A stretch of 64,000 nucleotides of DNA, taken from contig JAZGTN010000047.1 of assembly GCA_037783415.1 (NCBI GenBank), positions 1,674,001 through 1,738,000 on the forward strand. The letters run 5' to 3'. Origin of the DNA: Leptasterias polaris. Its lineage: Eukaryota > Echinodermata > Asteroidea > Forcipulatida > Asteriidae. The notes below the pieces were generated by a model. That model was given only the letters and a program-made list of their open reading frames with translations. It was not told the DNA's origin and did no database searches. Below, piece after piece: positions 44,397-60,600 of this stretch. How positions within the stretch are numbered: position 1 is the first letter of the stretch; each line of letters opens with the position of its first letter. Made by a program: the position numbers and the translations under genes.

Positions 44397-45392
44397 TGTA
44401 ACAGGTTTGAGGCGCGGCTGGTGCGCACTCTTTACTGAAACACAATAAATTTACAAGAGACACGCTGTTTAGTGGTGTTGTAAAAATAGTGAAAGGTTTT
44501 ATTCATATCCCGGCTACAAATAAAAAGGGAGAGGCGATTTACACGCTGTATTATACATTATAAATGAGATGATGATAATATCTCAGATAAAAAAAGAGAA
44601 AGAGAAACCTGGCGGGTCTCGACAAAATAAAATATGAAAAGAAGTTTAAAAGGAACCCATGTGGGGTTCGACAATAAAAGCAGAAGAGAAGAATACTTAA
44701 ACAAATATAATACAATTAAACAATGCAAATCTAAGAAATGGTTTGAATGGTATAAGAAATGGCCTATCTGTTTAGCTGTGGACGCATCCGGCGAAAATGA
44801 AGAATAACTGGAAGATGACGATATGATGCTGATACTATGACGATAGGGGGCGTTGAAGCTGAAGATGGGGGACTTGATGAAGCGGTGCGAAAACAGTTCC
44901 TTGTCCTTGATCAGGGGACAGGATGACTGTTTTCGTTGCAACCAGATAAAGATGACGACGATGAACAAAGATGTGATTAAAGTTGATGTCTCGCTGTCCT
45001 GCTGGCTCTCTTGTTTTGAATCCGCCTAGAGCAGGACAGGGGATGAATATACAATAACTATGGTGAAATGAGCTGGGCTGGCGCAATCCAACGCAGATAT
45101 CCGACAGAGGCAAAGTGTACTTCTCGAAGAAACTTGGGAGGTTAGATCTTACAACTTTCCTCTGTCGGTGTCCAGTGGCCAAGTGCCAAAACACTTTCTT
45201 GGGTATGGTCACTGACCTCTGGACAACCCTTCCTCAATACACCGTGATTGGTCACAAAGCCTGCCACCAATCACCCACTCATCACACACCACCAGGCAAC
45301 CACCCACCCCTAGACTCGCCCTAATCCGAGCAGGATGTAGGTAAACTAGGGGTTTATAAAAAAAGAGGGGCCTACATTTTCATCCCATTACA
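44397..45392 (-). mobile_element. Solo LTR, 996 bp, with TAAT target duplication
   Basis: Copy C has TCTGTTCTAATGATTCTG uninterrupted near 59,484. Here a 996-bp block starting TGTAACAGG and ending CCATTACA splits it, with TAAT repeated at 44,393-44,396 and 45,393-45,396. TG...CA ends, a 4-bp duplication and no internal domain identify a solo LTR left by LTR-LTR recombination. On the minus strand a TATAAA (about 45,353) precedes an AATAAA (about 44,500), favouring minus orientation. The 125-136-residue minus-strand frames inside have no recognised domain. Confidence 0.8.
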
Positions 45393-45866
45393 TAATGATT
45401 CTCATTTTGTCCACCACTCACAGGAACTTAAGAAACACCTTGTTTCCAGGGGTCACAGCTCCCAAGCAGTAGCAGTAGCAGTCCATCGAGTGATTCAGAA
45501 AGTCAAGGCTCGTTCTAGGAAGTCTGTACTCTCCAAAGGACCCAAGCAACGTTGAAATTTCCTTTAGTTGTTACTTTTCACCCCTCACATCCTCCCATTC
45601 GTAACCAGTTCTATATTCTTCATTTTCTTCACACATCAGATCGGCTTCAACGTGCTGTACAGGAAAAACCCATAATTGCCTACCAACTCCCACTCAGTCT
45701 CAGGGATCTCATCGTCCGGGCAGAAGGCCCCCCCCCCCCCCCCCCCATTAAGGATGATGTTAATCCCCCTTTGCCTCGGGGTACTTTGAGGTTTTCCAAC
45801 ACATCTAAATGCATCAGTTGTAGACAAAACATCAGGGATTCAGACTCCTTTACCAGCCATACTGGT

Positions 45867-46136
45867 TAAGCCTGGGCGACTAGTGAAATTCACTACTTGA
45901 CTAGTTGCACCTCAAATAGTCGCAACAATGACACTAGTCGCGACTAATAACTCCCATGATGCATTGCGGTTTATTGTTTGCTGCAGGCGCAATATAGTAA
46001 AATTAATTTTTGTAGTAGTCGTGACTATTTTTGTAGTAGTCGTGGCGGCGCAATTAATCGAGTAGTTGAAAAACGGTAGTCCCGACTAGACTAATTAATC
46101 AATAGTCGCGACTTCGACAGTAGTCGCCCAGGCTTA
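45867..46136. mobile_element. hAT-type MITE, 270 bp, in Penelope (copy A)
   Basis: ATACTGGT is duplicated at 45,859-45,866 and 46,137-46,144. An 8-bp duplication is the hAT hallmark. The inverted ends are TAAGCCTGGGCGACTA and AGTCGCCCAGGCTTA. The interior is full of TAGTCGCGACTA-type palindromes. The identical insertion is in copy C (59,949-60,218). Confidence 0.9.
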
Positions 46137-46906
46137 ATACTGGTGGTACCACCCGAAGACAAGGGATTAGGTCACCTGCACCACCACTAATCTAATCTAT
46201 CTTATATCTTTCAGAGTTTGTGGTGTTCAATATATAGGTGAAACAAGAACTACACTCAAGAGGCCTTTCTACGGCCACATATCCCAATCAGCACCCAAAA
46301 GCTGGATACACCTGTAGGACACCACTTCAACCACTCCATTTTTGACATGAATTTACAGGGCATTGAGGCACTAGGTAACTGCAGAGAGACTGTTCGTCTG
46401 AGTAGGGAGAAACTATGGATAAGGTGCATAAAGACCACTCAGCCCCATGGTTTGAACATCCAAGAAGGAAATAACTAATAAACTTTTGTCTTTGCCTTCT
46501 CCCTTTCCCCCCCCCCCACAGATATCCACATTTTTGGTCTGCCCTAATTACTAATTATTTACTTTTCTTTCTAAATTCCATTTTGTCCTTTGTGTTTCCA
46601 ACTTCTTCTGGTCAAGCCATCCCCTTATCTCCATAACCCCCCCCCCCCCTTGTCTCCATAATCCTTGCCTTTTGCTTCTCTCTCTCTCTCTCTCTCCACT
46701 CTCTCTATTCTTGTATTTCCACTTGACTGCTCTTGTTACTCCTGTATGCTTGTATGTTGTTAGCCCTATAATTATAGGACTCTGTGCTGTACACATACGA
46801 AAGTGAAAGGCCGCCAGGGCTAGTATGCTGTGTGTTGTGTTGTCATTTAGCCTTCGAGAAAGACTCTGCTAGGTTCGAAACGTCAGGCCACTGACTTATT
46901 TTGTGC

Positions 46907-47222
46907 ACTAAACTTTCACTAATTGTAAAAAATTTCAAATCAGCATGAGTAAATCCACACTGGAGATATGGCATTCATGGGAAAGTACCTATACTCCAGA
47001 AGAGTTGGTCTAAATAAGCATGACCATACCCACACTAGAGAACAAAGCATTTGTAAATTTGGATGATTCAGGAATGACATTTTGTGGCATTTGTGAAATT
47101 CCTAGTTCAGGTTGATGCCTCCATTCCCAAGAGTAATGTAGTAATTTAATTTGTAATTATCATTATCGATTTAGAACAATTTCCAAATAGCATTTATTTA
47201 AAATAAATTTTGATTATTACAG
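46907..47222 (+). other. Satellite-type unit and intron-like segment before copy B exon
   Basis: A 90-bp-type unit (46,907-46,970) is followed by a decayed finger (near 47,000) and the conserved intron 3' end, with acceptor TTTTGATTATTACAG ending at 47,222. Confidence 0.6.
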
Positions 47223-47224
47223 AT

Positions 47225-48705
<1,481 letters not shown>

Positions 48706-49330
48706 TACATTTGTGGGAAAACATTTTCAGAAAAACGTACCCTGAACAACCATTGGCGTGTCCACACTGGAGAAAAACCATTTGTTTGAGAAACAATTTT
48801 TTGGTTGGAAAACATTCTTATGCAAAAGTGGCCTGAGTATCTACACTGGGGAGAAACCATTTTGTTTCTGATCTTTGTTGAAAACTTCACTTTATGGCCC
48901 ATCAGACACTGGAGAAAAACTATTTACAAAGTATGTTTGCGACATAAGTGGAAAAGCCTTTTCATATAAACATACCTTGACATATCATCAGCGTACCCAC
49001 ACTGGGGAGAAATTAATCACACGCAAATTTTGTACTTTTGTTTTAATGATTGGCAACCTATCAAACCATTAAGTGATTACAGGTGTGTGAAATTTGCCCC
49101 AAGGGGTTAAGTGGTAATTCCATTTCAGTCAACATAAAAAAAACACACACAGGATAGAAACGGTTTATTTGTGACATTTGTAGTAGAAAGCATAGAGGAA
49201 GAGTAGCTTTACAGCTGCATGAGAAAATCCACACTGGAGATGAGATCATTTTGTTTGTGATACTTGTGGATACTTAGCTTTCACTAATTTGAAAAAGTTT
49301 CAATTCAGCATGAGTCAATCAATGCCGGAG
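48706..49330 (+). pseudogene. Decayed 3' fingers of copy B
   Basis: The same order of remnants as after 36,690, with a short deletion of the finger around GAAAAGCATTTGC present in A and C. Confidence 0.7.
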
Positions 49331-49745
49331 AGAGTTCGTTTGTTTATGTGCACTTTGTTTTTTATGACGGAAAAGTACCTTAATTCAGCAAGATTGTAAT
49401 ATTGTTTCCCCAATTATTGTAACTGTTTTAAGAATAGATTAAGTAGTTACTGTGGTATACTGAAGATTGTTTTTTTATAACAAGATGGAAATAGAAATAA
49501 ATATGAGAACCAAGAAAAGAAGAACTTTGCTTCATTTTGTTTGTAAAAGACCCTCTTTTCATCATCATCATCAACACAACATGCTCAGGAAGAGCGTAGC
49601 GCCTCAACAATGCAGTTTTCACTCCAGCTGGTTCTGGGCGAGTCTTTTACCAGCTGACAGATTCAGTCCCAGTGCCCTTAGGTCTTCTTTTAGGTTGTCC
49701 TTCTATCGCAAACGGGGTGACCCATTGGACGGAGCCAGCTGGGGG
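49331..49745. other. Shared segment with LINE-like remnant (copy B)
   Basis: Near identical to 37,385-37,795 and 57,240-57,655. The plus-strand open frame through it is continuous with the 21-bp array but has no sign of selection for coding. Confidence 0.5.
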
Positions 49746-50417
49746 CAGGCTCCTTCAACAGAAGAGCAGGCTCCTTCAACAGAAGAGCAGGCTCCTTCAA
49801 CAGAAGAGCAGGCTCCTTCAACAGAAGAGCAGGCTCCTTCAACAGAAGAGCAGGCCCCTTCAACAGAAGAGCAGGCCCCTTCAACAGAAAAGCAGGCCCC
49901 TTCAACAGAAGAGCAGGATCCTTCAACAGAAGAGCAGGCTCCTTCAACAGAAGAGCAGGCTCCTTCAACAGAAGAGCAGGCTCCTTCAACAGAAGAGCAG
50001 GCTCCTTCAACAGAAGAGCAGGCCCCTTCAACAGAAGAGCAGGCCCCTTCAACAGAAGAGCAGGCCCCTTCAACAGAAGAGCAGGCTCCTTCAACAGAAG
50101 AGCAGGCTCCTTCAACAGAAGAGCAGGCTCCTTCAACAGAAGAGCAGGCTCCTTCAACAGAAGAGCAGGCTCCTTCAACAGAAGAGCAGGCTCCTTCAAC
50201 AGAAGAGCAGGCTCCTTCAACAGAAGAGCAGGCACCTTCAACAGAAGAGCAGGCCCCTTCAACAGAAGAGCAGGCCCCTTCAACAGAAGAGCAGGCCCCT
50301 TCAACAGAAGAGCAGGCCCCTTCAACAGAAGAGCAGGCTCCTTCAACAGAAGAGCAGGCTCCTTCAACAGAAGAGCAGGCTCCTTCAACAGAAGAGCAGG
50401 CTCCTTCAACAGAAGAG
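49746..50417. repeat. 21-bp minisatellite, 32 units
   Basis: CAGGCTCCTTCAACAGAAGAG is repeated 32 times with a few variants, and blocks of CCCC and CTCC variants alternate in runs. The period is a multiple of three, so four of the six frames stay open, giving QAPSTEE and LLQQKSR repeats on the plus strand, and EPALLLK and SSVEGAC on the minus. Copies A and C have only one to two units, so the expansion is specific to copy B. Confidence 0.95.
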
Positions 50418-50562
50418 CAGGATTCTTTGTTGATGTATCTGAACTGAGATTGGATGGGAAATAAATTGCTCCTTGTGTATTCATAATCTAATTTATGTTG
50501 CACTGATGTAACGGTCTCAGGCATCTGAAAATTATTTAGACCCAATCAGGGGCGTATCCGGG
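50418..50562. other. Shared flank after the minisatellite
   Basis: Homologous to 37,830-37,960 and 57,680-57,815 (TGTATCTGAACTGAGATTGG, GGTCTCAGGCATCTGAAA). Confidence 0.5.
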
Positions 50563-52020
50563 AGGGGAACCCTGTTCATAGACCCTGTTGAATCTTTAGG
50601 TAGGTGCGGATCGGGTGACATTCTGACTACAACGCGTCGATGGGACGTACCCGGTAGGCTTTAGTCAAGGCGCTCGAAAACAGACTAGCTCAAACGGCGA
50701 AACTTGTGACATTACCGCTCGCGCTGGTTGTTTTTCGTGCGTGATGTATACCATCCGGGTTTGCCGCGAGCGCCTTGACTATAGGCTACGTACCCGGTCG
50801 ATTGCATTGTATAGTCTGGTTCCATGACCAAAGATTCCCGGACGACAGGTGCCAGTCGGAGATTTTGGGGTCTGGGAACCAGACTAATCATTGTACATGG
50901 TGCTTTTATGGTGCTTTACAATCGTTCGCGTTTGTCGGTCGTTGACGTTGGGTTTACCAGTTTACGACGCGACGTCCGTGGATCACAAAACTATGAGACC
51001 CAAATCACGCAGATATCAGTAAACTTGTCTTGTCTGGATGTGTTCTGGTTTTCTAGTTCAATTTTGTTACAAAACATGTTAGTCTGACATTCGTCCATAT
51101 ACCTTAATATTTAGAAAAAAAATATATTATTAAAAAAAAATTGGAACAAAAAAGTGCATAGCTTCAAACAATTTACTGCTTTAAAAATGTTTTGTTCCCT
51201 TTTTTTGTTGAGCACATTACACGGAATTACAAGGTAAGAAAAAGAAATGCGGTCGGGCTACCGGACACATTGAAGAATGAATATCATTGGTTTTTATTTC
51301 AAGTAAGTGTTTAGAAAACCAGGATTGTACTTCGTGTTCTTAAAAACTTTAAAAATATTTCCTCAAAAAAGTCTGAGGAAAGTGGCCAGGATTCACTTTA
51401 GAATGCACCACAGAGCATCAAGGATCAAAACATTTTCCCGGGCCCTTGAGCGGGCCCCGGACCCCACGCCGTAGGAAATTCGCGCTTCGCACTCGCATTG
51501 ACGTACCCCCTCACAGTTTTCACCACACCCAGCACCAACCTTTATTTTTCAAAGTTGGAGAACACTGACATTAATTAATTGATCACATAAAAATACCCAC
51601 ATTTACAAAACTTTTTGGGGTCTCCACATTCATGTACCTCCCACAGATCTGCCTGGCGGGCCTGGGCATAGCTATAGGCCTTGGGATAGGTCCATTGCTA
51701 AAATGGTTCCGACTCCTTTTCTAATATTATGCATGATCTTCCCCGTAACTGAGTCCCCGTGTTTACAAATGCATGTATTAGTATTTCCCAATATTTTCAA
51801 TAAGGGGAATTTTCACCCCCTCCAACAAGAAAAATCTTAGAATTGCCCTTTAAGTCAGTATCACATGCGTCTTGAAAGCAGCTTTTCTCACGTTTTCACA
51901 CAAAAAACAAAGGGATTTAGACTCTCCCTCCCCAGATCTGCTGATCCAAACAACCCAATGTTGGAAATTTTTGGTGCCCCCCCCCCCCCCCCCACTTTTA
52001 AATACCTTCCGGCGGGCCTG
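50563..52020. mobile_element. About 1.46 kb insertion specific to copy B, unclassified
   Basis: Copies A and C pass from GGGGCGTATCCAGGATTTTC through a G-run to TTTTAGCAGGTGACC in about 70-100 bp. Here 1.46 kb intervenes. It includes an AGTCTGGTTCC...GGGAACCAGACT hairpin (50,812-50,887), CGAGCGCCTTGACTA inverted with TAGTCAAGGCGCTCG (50,664-50,780), and a C17 run at about 51,967 flanked by CTTCCGGCGGGCC. No protein or clear target duplication is seen. It may be several events. Confidence 0.55.
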
Positions 52021-52739
52021 TTTTAGCAGGTGACCCAAATTAGTTTTGAATGATAAGCACATGCAAGTTGTGAAATTCTGGTTCATAGATAGAAGAGTGA
52101 ACACATGAATCAATTTGGAGGTACAGTATATTGTCAATGTCTAGCAAGTTGTTAAAATATCAGAGTATTTTTACCACTACATGAGGATCGATGATAAAGT
52201 GCAAACAAAATGTACTGGATGCAAAGCAAGAAAAACAAACTTATTTTTTGATTTACAGTTTATGATTTATTTGGCCATTGAGTCAGAAAACATCATAGTC
52301 AAAACAAGATAAAACCGTATACTGTGGTGCAATGATAAAAAAAATACTAGCTGCATTTATCTCCAATAATATGGAGATCAATAAATGACTAGCTGTTGAA
52401 AGCGCCCTCATGCATCTAAAAATACGTTTAATTTGTGTGAGTTAGTCAAATCATAGAGAAAGAAATGTAGGCCAATTTTGTTGACAACTTTGCAAATTCT
52501 GGGGGTGGAATTATTCTGTACCCTCTAGTCCCCAAAACTTGGGGATACTAAATTGAAACTTTTTTTTTGTCATCCCACGAAAAAGACAGCAGTTACCCCG
52601 CCCATTCTATACTTGCTAAACCTGAACAATAGAGGGGGTTGTTTGCAAATCGAGTTCGTCTTCTTCTTCAAAAAATGTGCTGGATCTGCTTACCACCATC
52701 GAACTCGCACGGTAAAAACAGAGAAGAGAGAGCAGGAAA

Positions 52740-52740
<1 letters not shown>
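52021..52740. other. Shared non-coding segment (copy B)
   Basis: Homologous to 38,040-38,165 plus 38,731-39,300 in copy A and 57,885-58,590 in copy C. It shows the uninserted site of the short Penelope element (CAAGTTGTTAAAATATCAG near 52,146). Confidence 0.6.
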
Positions 52741-52891
<151 letters not shown>

Positions 52892-52905
52892 ATACTGACA
52901 GTGAC

Positions 52906-56550
<3,645 letters not shown>

Positions 56551-57240
56551 GTGAAACCATTTGTTTAATACATTTGTGGGAAAACATTTTCAGAAAAACG
56601 TACCCTGAACAACCATTGGGGTGTCCACACTGGAGAAAAACCATTTGTTTGTGAAAAGCATTTGCTTATAAATGTAGTCTTATTTTACACTGGAGAGAAA
56701 CAATTTTTTGTTGGAAAACATTCTTATGCAAAAGTGGTCTGAGTATCCACACTGGGGAGAAACCATTTTGTTTCTGATCTTTGTTGAAAACTTCACTTTA
56801 TGGCCCATCAGACACTGGAGAAAAACTATTTACAAAGTATGTTTGCGACATAAGTGGAAAAGCCTTTTCATATAAACATACCTTGACATATCATCAGCGT
56901 ACCCGCCCACACTGGGGAGAAATTAATCACACGCAAATTTTGTACTTTTGTTTTAATGATTGGCAACCTATCAAACCATTAAGTGATTACAGGTGTGTGA
57001 AATTTGCCCCAAGGGGTGGTAATTCCATTTCAGTCAACATAAAAAAAAACCACACAGGATAGAAACGGTTTATTTGTGACATTTGTAGTAGAAAGCATAG
57101 AGGATGAGTAGCTTTACAACTGCATGAGAAAATCCACACTGGAGAGAGATCATTTTTTTGTTTGTGATACTTGTGGATACTTAGCTTTCACTAATTTGAA
57201 AAAGTTTCAATTCAGCATGAGTCAATCCATGCCGGAGAGA
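56551..57240 (+). pseudogene. Decayed 3' fingers of copy C
   Basis: Same series as 36,691-37,400, with the GAAAAGCATTTGCTTATAAATG segment shared with A and missing from B. Confidence 0.75.
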
Positions 57241-59181
<1,941 letters not shown>

Positions 59182-60283
59182 TGATGCTATATTGATGACA
59201 TCTTTTTCATTTGGACTAGTGATGAACATGATGAAGCAAGCCTCATAGCATTCAATAACCACATTCCTTTAACAGGACCATCAATTTCACGATTGAATTC
59301 TCGACCAAGGAAACCCACTTTCTGGATGTCAAGGTTATAAAGACAGATGATGGCTTAACGACAGATCTCTTTGTCAAACCCACAAATAAACATCAATACC
59401 TCCACTCAACCAGCTGTAATACCCCCAACACTGCAAAAGCATAGCCTACAGTCTCAGGCCCTCAGACTCTGTCGAATCTGTTCTAATGATTCTGATTTTG
59501 TCCACCACTCACAGGAACTTAAGAAACACCTTGTTTCCAGGGGTCACAGCTCCCAAGCAGTAGCAGTAGCAGTCCATCGAGTGATTCAGAAAGTCAAGGC
59601 TCGTTCTAGGGAGTCTGTACTCTCCAAAGGACCCAAGCAACGTTGAAAGTTCCTTTTGTTGTTACTTTTCACCCCTCTCATCCTCCCATTCGTAACCAGT
59701 TCTATCCATCATATTCTTCACACATCAGATCGGCTTCAACGTGCTGTACAGGAAGAACCCATAATTGCCTACCAACGCCCACTCAGTCTCAGGGATCTCA
59801 TCGTCCGGGCAGAAGGCCCCCCCCCCCCATTAAGGATGATGTTAATCCCCCTTTGCCTCAGGGTACTTTGAGGTTTTCCAACACATCTAAATGCATCAGT
59901 TGTAGACAAAACATCAGGGATTCAGACTCCTTTACCAGCCATACTGGTTAAGCCCTGGCGACTAGTGAAATTCATTACTTGACTAGTTGTGCCTCAAATA
60001 GTCGCAACAATGACACTAGTCGTGACTAATAACTCCCATGATGCATTGCGGTTTATTGTTTGCTGCAGGCGCAATATAGTAAAATTAATTTTTGTAGTAG
60101 TCGCGACTATTTTTGTAGTAGTCGTGGCAGCGCAATTAATCGAGTAGTTGAAAAACAGTAGTCGCGACTAGACTAATTAATCAATAGTCGCGACTTCGAC
60201 AGTAGTCGCCCAGGCTTAATACTGGTGGTACCACCCATAAGACAAGGGATTAGGTCACCTGCACCACCACTAATCTAATCTAT
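59182..60283 (+). mobile_element. Penelope-like element (copy C), part 1
   Basis: Same truncation point and insertion site as copy A, so it was inserted before the duplication. The frame retains pieces around the RT catalytic YIDD block, the KPTNKHQYL segment and the CRICSNDSDFVHH...RGHSSQAVAVAVHR region (59,371-59,646). There is no solo LTR here. Stops and frameshifts are present. Confidence 0.85.
59949..60218. mobile_element. hAT-type MITE, 270 bp (copy C)
   Basis: Flanked by ATACTGGT at 59,941-59,948 and 60,219-60,226, with the same ends and length as 45,867-46,136. Both copies sit at the same Penelope position. Confidence 0.9.
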
Positions 60284-60600
60284 TGTAACAATAATTTTGT
60301 CCACAGATTCTTCTCAGCAGAACACAACAAAAACACACAGCAGGATACAGTTTTCTCGGTCAATTCTTTACTGGTTTATTCAACACGTCTCTACTCCAAG
60401 ACTCACATGACAAGAAGAACGTTTAGGCCACGTCTTCCCAACGAGACGGGTGTCCCAGCCGTTCAGCGAGGGGCCCGCTGCGACACAGCTCTAACAACGG
60501 TGCCGTGTCACAGCGCCCTCCAGGAGGCCGCTCGGTAACACGGCTCCCACCGAGCCCGTGCTGGCGCCCTCTCGCTGAACGGTCTGGGCCAAACGCTACA
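60284..60600 (-). repeat. LTR (3' LTR in element orientation)
   Basis: 317 bp, identical by eye to the other LTR except at the third plus-strand base (TGT against TGG). On the minus strand an AATAAA (60,375-60,380) can serve as the polyadenylation signal. Confidence 0.9.

Larger units (their letters stand above)
44092..46906 (+). mobile_element. 5'-truncated Penelope-like element (copy A), with nested insertions
   Basis: ACTAAACTTT flanks it on both sides (44,082-44,091 and 46,907-46,916). It starts inside the reverse transcriptase at the catalytic Y-I-D-D block followed by IFFIW. It continues with FLDV...TDLFVKPTNKHQYL, a Cys-rich linker region (CISCRQNI) and a GIY-YIG endonuclease (VCGVQYIGETRTTLK near 46,215), and ends in GGCCACTGACTTATTTTGTGC. 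RT plus GIY-YIG is diagnostic of Penelope-like elements. Frames are broken in many places. A solo LTR (44,397-45,392) and a hAT MITE (45,867-46,136) sit inside it. Confidence 0.9.

Noticed and set aside
44558..45212. Minus-strand ORFs of 125-136 residues as a gene
   Set aside because: They lie inside a solo LTR defined by target duplication and the uninserted copy C site, and have no domain.
47210..47224. Upstream ATG as start of the copy B protein
   Set aside because: Same reason: it precedes the ATTACAG acceptor.
49467..50545. Four long ORFs (253-326 residues) over the 21-bp array
   Set aside because: They arise because the period is divisible by three; unexpanded paralogues show no coding gene, and the flank looks like antisense LINE remnant.
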